A stretch of DNA of 64,000 bases. It comes from Tetrahymena thermophila SB210 (taxonomy: Eukaryota > Ciliophora > Oligohymenophorea > Hymenostomatida > Tetrahymenidae). The position numbers were made by a program, and so were the translations under genes. The notes under the pieces are model-generated. The model saw only the letters and a program-made list of their open reading frames with translations, was not told the DNA's origin and searched no databases. Shown piece after piece: positions 53,575 through 64,000 of the stretch. Position 1 is the first letter of the stretch; each line of letters opens with the position of its first letter. The stretch is from contig NW_002476571.1 of assembly GCF_000189635.1 (NCBI RefSeq), forward strand, positions 186,001 to 250,000, given 5' to 3'.

Positions 53575-55436
53575 AATTAATTATTTTAATCTTTAATATC
53601 TCTTTATTATTAATTTATTATCAATTATTTATCTTTTTTTTTAAAAAAATTTACAAATATACTAAAAAGTATCTGCTAATTATTTTTAAACTAAAAATTG
53701 ATCAATAAATCATGAAAGCAAAAAAATTGTAAGTATAGCAATTTTTAGAGGATTATTTTAATATCTTTTTAATTAAGAAAAATTTTTGCACATTATTTCA
53801 ATTTGTATTTCTACTCAAATATAAGTAAAAAATATCTTAGTCAGTCTCTTTATTTTTTTAAAATAAATTCTATTTCATAGAATAATTAGCTTCGTTAACA
53901 TTTATATTTTAAATTATTTCATCTCTTGAATTTTTTTTAACTTGCATATATTTACCATTTATTTTTTATATTTCGTTACAATTTAATTAAAAAGCAGAAT
54001 CTATTTCTTAAATAAAGAATATCTTCGAAAACATATATTAATTACTAAATTAAAAAAGAAATTTTATCATAAGAGAATCAAAATAATCTTTTCGTTCGTT
54101 TCAAACGAATTATTAATCTCATTATTATCTCAGTACTTCATTTAAGCTTAGATATCAAAATATAAATATCAGCTTAGAAACCATTTTTTATATTTAATAA
54201 AAAAAATTTTAAGATGATTAATCTTAGTTGATACATTTTAAAGTAGACTTTTTTTTGTTTAAGATTATTTTAAAATACTTAAATAATGCTAAGAGGTTAT
54301 ATTTTTTAGTTGTTTTCAATGGGTAAAGTATAATCAATACCATTAATAAAATTTCATTATTAATTGAAATTATAATTATTTTCAAGTCACCGTATGTATA
54401 TTAATTGATCCTTCATTATTTATTATTTAATACGAGAATATTATCTTGAAATTTAATATAAAAGGTAAAGTTACAGTTTACTAATAAAAACTGAGATTTG
54501 CCTGCAATCAAGATTACTAATTTTTGATTAATTACAAAATTTTGAACAGAAAAAAAACAATTAATGTTTATATAAGCAAAAGGTAACAATCTATTTATTA
54601 ATTTGATTGATTGATGATAAATACTAAATTATTTTGCAAATTTTTGTTTCTTTATAATTTTTAGAAATTAATTCCAAATAATTTAGCGTAATATAGTCAA
54701 TTCCCTACTCAAAATTTAGTAATTAGGATGGATATTTATTCTAATTATTTCTTTAAATTAAAAAAATAATTTAAATAACAAAGATCAAAATAATAATTAA
54801 ATTTATTTTCACTCAAAGAAAAAATAATTTTAAAAACATTCATTTATTTGTAAAAAAAACTTTTTAATTTAATTTAAATTTTTTAAAAATTGTTTGATAA
54901 AATCTTAAAAATATAAAAACAGTTTAAAAAATTCTTTACATTTTTATAAATAAAAAATAATATATTTTATTGAAATTAGTATAAAAAATAATTAATATCA
55001 ATATCTGTAATTTATTTTTGTAATTTCTTCAATATCTTACAAAATTGATTATCAATTCAATAACATGTGATTTAATTTAAAATAAGTATTTTGTAAATTA
55101 AGCAAATTTAATTAAGTTTCAAATCAGTTCTATTTTATTTTGATGATATATATATTATTGTGAATTATATTAATTGTTAAAAAATACTAAAAAAATATTC
55201 ATAAAGTAAGTTAATAACATAATAATAAGATATTAATATTTAATTTATTTCAAATTATGAACAAATAAGTTCTAATCTAAAAAAAGGGAGGTTAATTTAG
55301 TTTAAATTTGTAATCAAATGTAGGACTAAGCAAATATAGAAGTTTTTATTGCTTTATTAAAAAAAAAAAGAATCATTATTTGGAACCTTTTTATTATAAA
55401 TTATTTACATTAAAAAATTATATTTAGCATAGTTGA
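53575..55436. promoter_or_regulatory. Divergent intergenic region between giant copy 3 and P450 gene 1
   Basis: About 1.9 kb of extremely AT-rich DNA separating the start of a minus-strand gene from that of a plus-strand gene, so both promoters must lie here. I could not identify a defined element, and no coding region or repeat stands out. Confidence 0.45.
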
Positions 55437-57088
55437 ATGATTTTAGTTAGTTATATTGCTTTAGGTGCGATTGTTCTACTTATTGCTATTTTTATATACA
55501 ATCTTATCCTATATCCCTAAATAAGATTGAATCTAATGAAATAAAAGCATGGAGATAAAATCAAAACATTTTTCCATATTGGTGAAGGTATTTTTAAAGA
55601 ATATTATACAAATTTAACTTAGAAGAAAGATAGCGTAGCATTTATAAGGGGCATACACTAAAAAAACATTAAAGCTCTTGCTTATAATCTTGGTACTAGA
55701 ATATGCTTAAACTTTGTAGATCCTGAGCTTGTCAAACAAGTACACTAAAATCCAGAAGCTTTTCGCAAAAATGATGCATCTTTAGCAATAACATTTTTAT
55801 TTGGTAATTCAATCCTATTCGCAAAAGGAAAAAGTTGGCAAAGACAAAGATAATTTTTAGGCAAGTCTTTTCATTTCGAAGAGATTAAAAACTATCTACC
55901 ACTAATTAAAGAAATTTGTGATAAAGTTTTTGAAAGAGTAAGCGAAAAACTAACTCAAAACGATCAATTAGAGATAAATGCTGTCAAAATATGCGAATAA
56001 GTCACTTCTGAAGTTGTTTTTAGGGCATTTTTTGGGTCAACTACTTAAAATTTAGTCATTACAAGATAAGATGGAAGCCAAATACCAATTGCTGATGAAC
56101 TCATATAAGCAATCATGAACTCATTTTAACTCTTAAAAAAAGATAAAATAGCTCTTTTTAAATATTTAATTTTCGGAAGAAATAGCACTAAGTTCCTCCG
56201 CACCTAAGGAGAGCAAAGCATATTAAATCGCTTGATTGCTATTAAAGAAAGCTGTCTCTAAGTGGTTTAATAAAGAAAGAATTAACTATAGAATGATCCT
56301 ACTTAAGCAAAAAAAAACTTTTTAGATTAATATTTGTATGATATGATAACAAATAAATAGAGTGAAGTAAATAATGAAGAAATTATTGATAATTTCTTAG
56401 GACTTTTTTTTGCAGGAACAGACACTACTGGAAATATGACTGGAGTTGCTTTGTACTATCTGTCCAGGTATCCTGATATTTAGAAATAAGCTAGAGAAGA
56501 AGTCATTTAAATCCTCTCTTAAAACTCTAATAAAAGAAATCATAGTGAACTATTTAGCCAGTTAACATTTGAAAATCTATAAAACATGAATTTGATAAAC
56601 AGTATTTTAAAGGAATCGTTAAGGTTAATCCCTCCTGCTATAGAAGTTTTTCCTAGAGTAGCAATTCATAACATGAAAATTGGCGAATTCTAGATTAAAA
56701 AAGGAGATTTAGTATCTACCTATTTCATTTATAATTAATCTAACCCAGAACTTTATCAGGATCCAGAAATATTTAATCCTCAAAGGTGGATGAATGTAAA
56801 AGAGTAAGTCTTTTATATTTATTATATTCTATATTTATAATGTATCTTCTTAATATAAATCAAAGCTCATAGAATAATTTCAACTTTACTCCGTTTTCAC
56901 TAGGCCCTAGAAATTGCATCGGTTAGCATCTTGCTATGATTGAAGGAAAATGCATGCTTGCTTGCATATTACTAAACTTCGATATTTTACCTAACTATTA
57001 ATAGGAAGTTGTGAAGGAATTGAGAGTTATTTATGGATTCCAAAAAGATAATCTCATATATTTTAAATAAAGGAAATAAAATAATTGA
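55437..57088 (+). CDS. Cytochrome P450, tandem gene 1
   Basis: A haem monooxygenase anchored in the ER by an N-terminal helix (residues ~3-24, VSYIALGAIVLLIAIFIYNL). It is 529 residues, in the normal P450 range. Exon 1 is 55437-56803, the intron 56804-56865 and exon 2 56866-57088. Diagnostic motifs: C-helix WQRQRQ, I-helix FFAGTDTTGNMT (A326), K-helix ExxR in KESLR (E393, R396), the PQRW segment just before the intron, and the haem-binding loop FSLGPRNCIG with axial Cys473. The splice junction was chosen because it restores the conserved NFTPFSLGPRNC frame and matches the intron of the next two genes. The substrate cannot be told from sequence. It belongs to the same tandem family as the P450s at 58655, 61451 and 63796. 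Its partner would be NADPH-P450 reductase. Confidence 0.95.
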
Positions 57089-57409
57089 TTTTTCATTATT
57101 TTACTGTTTTAGCTTTAAAAAATAAAATAGATTGAAAAATAAATAACCTCATAAAACATTTTCTAAATTTTATTTTATATTTTTTTTATCCCATATTAAA
57201 ACTTTATTTTTTTGTTTGCTTGCAATAAATATTAATTTCTTTATTATCTGAAGTTTAAAATTATATTTTTTATTTATTAATATACTTAAAATAATATCTT
57301 TATTAATATTTTTTATTTGTAAAATTTTTAAAAAGTCTTCTCTACATCAAAAATAAAAAATTAAATTATTTAGCATAATTTTTTATAATTAAATATAGTA
57401 ATTAGTTTT

Positions 57410-57529
57410 GTTGTCGGCCATACTAAGGTGAAAACACCGGATCCCATTCGAACTCCGAAGTTAAGCGCCTTAAGGCTGGGTTAGTACTAAGGTGGGGGAC
57501 CGCTTGGGAAGTCCCAGTGTCGACAACCT
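57410..57529 (+). rRNA. 5S ribosomal RNA, copy 1
   Basis: 120 nt starting gttgtcggccatactaaggt and ending cccagtgtcgacaacct. The ends pair (gttgtcgg with the cgacaac end) to form helix I. The internal promoter (box A aagttaagcgcc, then the intermediate element and box C around gggttagtactaaggtgggg) is intact. A TTTTTT run that serves as a Pol III terminator follows. It is far richer in GC than its surroundings and identical to the two copies downstream. Confidence 0.97.
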
Positions 57530-57919
57530 TTTTTATTTTTAATAATAAATATTTTTTTATTATATTTTAGTTTAAATCTATTATTTATTTTTTACAAAAA
57601 AATTAAATTAAAATCAAAAAATTATAAATGTTCACTTATTAATAGTCATTCTTTCTAATAAGTTTTGTTGTCGGCCATACTAAGGTGAAAACACCGGATC
57701 CCATTCGAACTCCGAAGTTAAGCGCCTTAAGGCTGGGTTAGTACTAAGGTGGGGGACCGCTTGGGAAGTCCCAGTGTCGACAACCTTTTTTATTTTTAAT
57801 AATAAATATTTTTTTATTATATTTTAGTTTAAATCTATTATTTTTTTACCAAAAATAAAATTAAAATTTCTAAATTATAAATGTTCACTTATTAATAGTG
57901 ATTCTTTCTGATAAGTTTT
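57530..57919 (+). repeat. Spacers between tandem 5S units
   Basis: After 5S copies 1 and 2 the spacers are near-identical at first: a T-run, then tatttttaataataaatat, then ttttttattatattttagtt, then taaatctattattt. Both end with ataaatgttcacttattaat, then agt(c/g)attctttct(a/g)ataagttttg. Unit lengths are 257 bp (57410 to 57667) and 253 bp (57667 to 57920). The spacer after copy 3 is unrelated, so the array ends there. Confidence 0.9.
57667..57786 (+). rRNA. 5S ribosomal RNA, copy 2
   Basis: A 120-nt copy identical to the first, with intact helix I ends, the same internal control region and a downstream T-run terminator. It is the middle gene of the small array. Confidence 0.97.
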
Positions 57920-58039
57920 GTTGTCGGCCATACTAAGGTGAAAACACCGGATCCCATTCGAACTCCGAAGTTAAGCGCCTTAAGGCTGGGTTAGTACTAA
58001 GGTGGGGGACCGCTTGGGAAGTCCCAGTGTCGACAACCT
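57920..58039 (+). rRNA. 5S ribosomal RNA, copy 3
   Basis: The third identical 120-nt copy. It is followed by ttttttt and then by sequence unlike the spacers after copies 1 and 2, so it closes the array. The three genes lie in the P450 cluster and share its orientation, but being Pol III genes they are transcribed independently. Confidence 0.97.
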
Positions 58040-58654
58040 TTTTTTAAATGAAAATATTTTAATTTTGCTATAAAATTTAATAAAAATAATTTTTTAAATA
58101 AGAGATAGACTTTAAAATTTTTATTAAATTATATTAATTAAAATAAAAGATTTTTGAATAATATTGATTACAGACTAGTTAATTATTGATATTCGGGTTT
58201 ATGCTTACTCAAATTAGACACTCATAAATTAATTTATTCCCTCAATTAATTTGTATTTTTGCTTAAATATATAGAAAAATTATCATGTAATTATTTATAT
58301 TTTTATTTCTTCTTGTAATAAATACCTTTAAAAAGTTTGCTCTTTTCTTAGGATGTAAAAACTATATAAATGATCAATATTCTTAAATTTTAAATTTTAA
58401 AACTGTTTTAATTTATAAATTGATTCATAAATCAACTAAAAGGAAATAAGTATTAAGATAAAATTCAAGCTAATTTTGAAAAAAATTATGTAAGTCTTTT
58501 AGTTTAATATCAGAATTTAATAGAAATTTGAAAAAAAAAATGTAAATCAATCTACGAAGAAGTTTTTAATTTGACTATAAATAATGATAAATTGAATAAG
58601 CAAAAATATAAATGAATTTAAAAAAAGAAAATTAAAAATTAGAATATATCTTTC
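58040..58654. other. Intergenic region between the 5S array and P450 gene 2
   Basis: AT-rich spacer of about 0.6 kb that should include the promoter of the P450 gene starting at 58655. I see no gene or repeat. Confidence 0.4.
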
Positions 58655-60301
58655 ATGCTATTGAATTCTATTATAATATCATTTGTAATAATTTTGATTA
58701 TTTACAAATTCTTATTATACCCAAAACTCAGATTGATATAAATAAAAAGAAAATATGGTGATAAAATTAAAGTAATTCATCATTATGGACCTGGCCTTCT
58801 AGTGGAGTATAAGAAGAGTTACACCTAAAACAAAGATAGTTTAAGCTTTTTACGCTAGATGGCTTATTAGAATGGAAAAAGTATTTAAGCTTATGCCTTT
58901 AATATTGGTACAAATGTGGGGTATAGTTTTGTTGACCCTGAGCTAATTAAGTAAGTTCACTAAAATCATGATGCTTTTTAAAAAATTGATGTAAGCTAAG
59001 CTATTGCTTACCTCTTTTCTAACTCCTTGTTATTTGCAACAGGAAAAAGCTGGTAAAAGTAGCGTTAGTTCTTAGGAAAGTCTTTCCATTATGATGAAAT
59101 TAAAAATTATTTTCCATCGATTAAAGATATTTGCTTAAAAGTTTCTGATAGAATAAGTGAGGAGTTAATATAAAATCCAAATAAAGAAATTAAAGTTGTC
59201 AAGACATGTGAATAAATTACTTCTGAAGTTGTGTTTAGAGCATTTTTTGGAGCTACTTCTGAAAATATTTTTATTTCTACTGAAAACGGAAGCACAAAAA
59301 TACCCATTTCGTAAGAATTAGTTTCGGTAATTATGGATTCGTTTCGCATCCTCTAACAAAGTAAGTTGATTTAGCTTAAAAGTTAGTTATTGAAAAGAAA
59401 AACCTTTAATATATTCCCTCTAAAAGAAGAAAAAAAATTACTAAACCGCTTAATTACACTAAAATAAGCTTGCAAAAATATTGTACTAAAAAGAAAGGAA
59501 GAGCTTGTTTCTGATCCATCTCTCTATAAAAAAAATTTCATAGATTTATACTTAAAAGAAATTATTTAAAATTCTAATAATGAAATAACAATAGAGGAAA
59601 TAGTTGATAATTTTTGTGCTTTGTTTTTTGCAGGAACAGATACTACAGGAAATATGACTGGGGCAGCTTTATATTTCTTATCATTAAACCCAAAGATTTA
59701 ACAAGAAGCAAGAGAAGAAGTAATGCAGATAATTAAATAGAAAGCAAATAGCTCAGACTTAAAAGATATTTATAATTATCTATCATTTGAGGATCTCACT
59801 AAATTGGACCTAATTAATTCAATATTAAAAGAATCTTTGAGACTTCTTCCACCTGCTTCAGGAGTACTTCCTAGAATTTCCAACAGAGATATTAAAATTG
59901 GACAATTTGAAGTTAAAAAAGGAGATCTTGTAAACACTCATTTTATTTACCACCAAAGTAATCCAGAAGTCTATGAAAATTAGGACTAGTTCAATCCTTA
60001 TAGATGGATGAAAGGAAAAGAGTAAAACATTTTTATATAATTATAAAAAAATTAAATAATTTTTAAATAAATATAAATTAAAAGGTAAAATAATGCATTC
60101 AATTTTACTCCTTTTTCGTTAGGACCTAGAAACTGTATAGGATAACATTTGGCGATGATAGAAGGTAAGTGTATTCTTATCAATTTTTTAATAAACTTTG
60201 ATATAATGCCAATCCCATAGAAGCAAGTTTAATATGAAATGAAGGTCATTTATGGACTTTAGCCTGATGACTTAGTTTATTTCAGAAAAAGAAACAATTG
60301 A
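58655..60301 (+). CDS. Cytochrome P450, tandem gene 2
   Basis: 527 residues. Exon 1 is 58655-60021, the intron 60022-60084 and exon 2 60085-60301 (TGA). The N-terminal anchor is NSIIISFVIILIIYKFLLYP. P450 motifs present: WQKQRQ, the FFAGTDTTGNMT I-helix (A326), KESLR, PYRW, and the haem loop FSLGPRNCIGQH with axial Cys473. The intron interrupts the same codon (GA|G) as in the neighbours. It differs from genes 1 and 3 more than they differ from each other (for example HHYGPGLL near residue 45 and LPPASGVLPR), which resembles the fourth gene (HHYGTGLL). It is a microsomal monooxygenase; substrate unknown. Confidence 0.95.
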
Positions 60302-61450
60302 AATCTGTTTGAAAAACAATGAAAGAATATAAATAAATATGTATTTAATTTATACAGTGAGTATATATGTATGTAGTCTTTTATAAATTTAAAAATAATA
60401 ATTTGTTATTTTTTTCTAAAAAACTCAAATTAAAGATATCTATTTATTTTTATTATGCCATCATTTATAATTATTCCAATTTTTGGTATTTTAAATTTTT
60501 ATTATTTCATTTGATATTATTTATTTTTGAGATTTTTACCATATGAGTATAGATAGTATAGTATTTCCATGTTTTAAATTCTTGTTGATATTGAATATTA
60601 AAAATTATTTCATTACTAGATATATAAATTTTTAATCCTATGAAAATCATACATCCTCAGCTATAGACTCAGCGCTCGCCTTAAGGATAAAATATCATAT
60701 TGTTAATATCTGTAAGGATATATGCTAAATAATCATGAATTGAAAGAGGTAGTATCTTAAATATAGATATTTACATTTTTATATTGTTAAGTGAAAAATA
60801 TCTCTTTATCAGTTGTTTATTAAATTGTAATATATTAATAATTTTATGATTCTTAAGCATAAATCTGCTTTTTCTAGAGTTTTAATTTGTATCCTTGACC
60901 ATCTATTTATCAATAATATTTAATAAAGAATTTTTATAATAATCAGAATATTTGATTTTATCTAGTACAAACATACATATAGATTACTATTCCTTTTTAA
61001 TCTTAATAAAACAATATTTTGATTTCAAATACGAATTATAATTCTTAGAGAATATTTATCATTTGAAAGCATGTATTTTAATAAATAAATTGCAAGCTAA
61101 ACTTTTATTACAATAAATAATTCATAAAAATGAATTTTTTCTAGAAGTGTTATTTTTTTATTAAAGATTTTTACTTTTTATTTAAATGTAAGATATAATT
61201 AGGTGAATTATATTAACATCTATCTGTTCTAATTACCTTTTGCAAATGTAATAATAGAAAAGAAAAACTCATCGTAAATAGATTTAAAAATTAGTATATT
61301 GCTTTTATTAGCTTACTCTTTTTTAATTTTACTTCTTTATTTTAAAGTTGCATTAAAAAAAAAGAAAGCATTAAATATAACCACAAATTTTATTGAATGT
61401 TATAATAAATTAATTTCATTTAAAATAAATTAGAATAAAAACAGAAATAA
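60302..61450. other. Intergenic region between P450 genes 2 and 3
   Basis: About 1.1 kb of AT-rich DNA that should include the promoter of P450 gene 3. One short patch of higher GC stands out at about 60652-60692. Nothing else was recognised. Confidence 0.4.
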
Positions 61451-63093
61451 ATGATATTTGTAGCAATATATACTATTTTAGGAATTTTGGCTTTGATATT
61501 CGCTATTGCCTTATATAATCTCGTTTTCTATCCATATCTAAGGCTCAAAATAATGAAATAAAAATATGGTGATAAGATTTAAGTGTTCTTTAACATTGGA
61601 GATGGAATACTCAAAAAATACAAAAACGATTTGGAAGATAAAGGTGATAGCTTAGCATTTATTCGTGGTATGCATCAAAAGAATTTAAAAGCTATAGGTT
61701 TCAATTTAGGAGCTAAAGTAGGATTAAGCTTTGTAGACCCTGATTTGATTAAATAAGTGCATTAAAATCATGATTCTTTTCATAAAATTGATGCAGCTAT
61801 GGCTATAACTTTCTTATTTGGTAACTCAATTCTGTATGCAAAAGGTAAGGATTGGCAGAGATAAAGATAATTCTTAGGAAAATCATTCCATTTTGAAGAG
61901 ATAAAAAATTATTTACCTCTTATCAAAGAGGTGTGCCAAAATACATTTTAAAATGTTAATAAATAATTGGCTCTAAAGGAGTAAACAGAAATTCAAGCTG
62001 TAAAAATATGCGAACAAATAACTTCAGAAGTAGTTTTTAGGGTCTTTTTCGGATCAACTTCTTAGAACTTAGATATAAAAAAGGAAGATGGAACTAGAAT
62101 TCCTATTGCCCATGAGCTTGTAGAAACAATAATGAACTCTTTTTAGCTGTTATAAAATGATAAAATAGCTCTAATAAAATGGCTGTTATTTAAAAGAAAT
62201 AGCACTAAGTTTTTAAGAACTTAAGGAGAAGAAAGTATACTCAATCGCCTGATTACTGTAAAGTAAACATGCCTTTAAGTTGTGATCAAAAGAAGAGATG
62301 AGCTCTTTAAAGATCCATCTTAAGCTAAGAAGAACTTCTTAGATTAATATTTAATTGATATGATTTAAAACAAAAACAGTAAAGTGACATATGATGAAAT
62401 AGTTGATAACTTTTCTGGTTTATTTTTTGCTGGTACAGACACAACTGGCAACATGACTGGAGTTGCTCTATATTATCTTTCCCTTTATCCTGAAATTCAG
62501 CAACAAGCTAGAGAAGAAGTGATTAAAGTTCTCTCTTAAAAATAAAAGGAAAAGAAAACTGATTAATTATTCAATTAATTAACTTTTGATGATCTCTCAA
62601 ATTTAGACCTAATAAATTCTATTTTGAAAGAATCTCTAAGACTAGTTCCTCCAGCCAATGAAGTGTTCCCTAGAATAGCTGACCATGATATGAAAATAGG
62701 TGACTTCTAAATTGAGAAGGGAGATTTAGTTAATACCCATTTTATCTACAACCAGTCAAACCCTGAATATTATCCAAATCCAGATATTTTTGATCCTTAT
62801 AGATGGATGAACGCAAAAGAGTAAATTTTATTTTTATATTCATTCTTAAAAAATAATATTTAACTAAAAATAGTTAATAGAACACATTTCACTTTACTCC
62901 ATTCTCTTTAGGTCCCAGAAATTGCATAGGTTAACATCTAGCTATGATTGAAGGAAAATGTATGCTTGCAAGCATTCTATTATAATTTGAAATTTTGCCA
63001 AACCATTCAGCTAAGATTGTTAAAGAAGTTAAAGTTATTTATGGGTTAAAAAATGATAACATCATTTTTTTCAAAAAACTAAAAGCAAATTGA
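61451..63093 (+). CDS. Cytochrome P450, tandem gene 3
   Basis: 529 residues. Exon 1 is 61451-62820, the intron 62821-62873 (53 nt) and exon 2 62874-63093 (TGA 63091-63093). The membrane anchor is IYTILGILALIFAIALYNLV. Motifs: WQRQRQ, the FFAGTDTTGNMT I-helix (A327), KESLR, PYRW, and the haem loop FSLGPRNCIG with axial Cys474. The sequence is very close to gene 1 throughout (for example HQKNLKA, TFLFGNSIL, RNSTKFLRTQGE), so these two are the most recent duplicates of the cluster even though gene 2 and the 5S array lie between them. ER-bound monooxygenase, substrate unknown. Confidence 0.95.
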
Positions 63094-63795
63094 GGATGAA
63101 TGATTTGAGCTTTTACAATCAAAAAAGCTTAATAAAAACATGAGTTTTTTAAATTTAAACTATATTTTTTATAATTTGTTTGTATTACTTTCAAAATTTT
63201 CAATTAAAATAAGTAAAGTGACTCTTTTATTTCTTCTAAGTGTTAAGAAAAATAAGTCGATTTCTAAAAAAGAAAGAAATAAATAAACAATTTAAATTTT
63301 TTATTCTTTATAAATCTTAACAATAATATTTGTTAAAATAAACTTAATTTAAAAAAATTTTATTATTTATTTTTTTTAAATGAATAATTTCTTAGTTGAT
63401 AAACAGAAAATAAAATAGAATTCATATTGAAAACATTAATTAATTAGCTTATTATATAATTTTTAATATTTCTTTTATTAAATAATTATTATCAAAAATA
63501 AAATTTCTGATTATTTTATTTTTGATTGATAAGAAACTGAGACAGGAGATTTCATTTAATTTATTCACAACATTTTCAGATTTAATAAGTAGGTTTCAAT
63601 AAATTTACTTTTACTTACAAAAATAAAGTTTTTTTTAATCGTAATTTTATAGGTTGAGAAAGACTAAAAAAAATATAGTTTTCGATAAACTACTTGATAA
63701 AAATATTTGCTTAAATTAGCATATTAGTTTACTATGAATTATATAAAATATTAATTGATAAAATTAGTTTTTTTGTTGCTAGCCTTTCAAAAAAA
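63094..63795. other. Intergenic region between P450 genes 3 and 4
   Basis: AT-rich spacer, about 0.7 kb, presumably with the promoter for the gene at 63796. No gene, repeat or RNA was seen. Confidence 0.4.
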
Positions 63796-64000
63796 ATGTT
63801 TGTAGAAAATATAAACTTAATACCCGTTTTATTTATATTGGGTATTCTTTTTATATTATATAAAATGATACTTTATCCTAAAATAAGACTGATGCAGCTT
63901 TAGAAAAAGTATGGTGAAAGTATTAAAGTGGTTCACCATTATGGAACAGGTTTACTAATGGAGTATAAAAAAGGATTTTAACAGCTAAATGATAGTATGG
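63796..64000 (+). CDS. Cytochrome P450, tandem gene 4 (5' part, cut by window)
   Basis: The first 68 codons of a further P450 gene. The ATG is at 63796-63798, followed by a hydrophobic anchor (NLIPVLFILGILFILYKM), ILYPKIRLMQLQKKYGESIK, then VVHHYGTGLLMEYKKGF. It aligns with the start of gene 2 (KYGDKIK, VIHHYGPGLLVEYKKSY), so it is closer to gene 2 than to 1 or 3. The catalytic domain and the expected intron lie beyond the window. Confidence 0.9.

Noticed and set aside
59107-59349. A minus-strand frame of 80 codons.
   Set aside because: It is antisense to exon 1 of P450 gene 2, whose plus-strand frame carries all P450 motifs.
1-64000. A bacterial-style reading with operons, ribosome binding sites or CRISPR arrays.
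   Set aside because: Spliceosomal introns, reassigned stop codons, eukaryotic 5S genes and microsomal P450s show nuclear ciliate DNA.

Overview
This window looks like ciliate nuclear DNA, most likely Tetrahymena. It is very AT-rich. Long reading frames appear only if TAA and TAG are read as glutamine and TGA is the sole stop. Introns are short, AT-rich and GT..AG. Three identical 120-nt 5S rRNA genes match what I remember of the Tetrahymena 5S sequence. No tRNA, CRISPR or virus-like element was recognised.

Left part (170-53574, minus strand). Three paralogous giant genes (170-13894, 16457-30500, 39356-53574) encode surface proteins of roughly 3,700-4,000 residues. Each has a signal peptide, a long cysteine-rich ectodomain that includes furin-like (growth-factor-receptor type) repeats, a parallel beta-helix (pectin-lyase-like) region with GGAI-type turns, a short juxtamembrane Cys module, and a C-terminal multi-pass membrane domain. 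The three copies are collinear, and introns fall at matching places wherever I compared them. They are a tandem gene family of large adhesin- or receptor-like membrane proteins of unknown ligand.

Between copies 2 and 3 (30.5-39.3 kb) lie unrelated genes. One is an EF-hand protein (minus, 32845-34640) with an internally duplicated calcium-binding core, a Gln-rich tail and one apparent reading-frame discontinuity. The other is an intronless type I membrane protein (plus, 37344-38801) with an EGF-like module outside, one transmembrane helix and a RBX1-style RING-H2 finger inside. A broken tandem duplicate of this EGF-TM-RING gene sits just upstream (about 35.8-36.7 kb). Two copies of a ~126-bp TA-flanked inverted-repeat element (MITE-like) occur, at 35355-35481 and inside an intron of giant copy 3 (44718-44843).

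Right part (55437-64000, plus strand). There are four tandem microsomal-type cytochrome P450 genes (the fourth cut by the window edge). In the three complete ones a single intron sits at the same codon, just before the haem-binding segment. A three-copy 5S rRNA cluster (57410-58039) lies between the first and second P450 genes. The rest is AT-rich intergenic DNA in which I see little structure.
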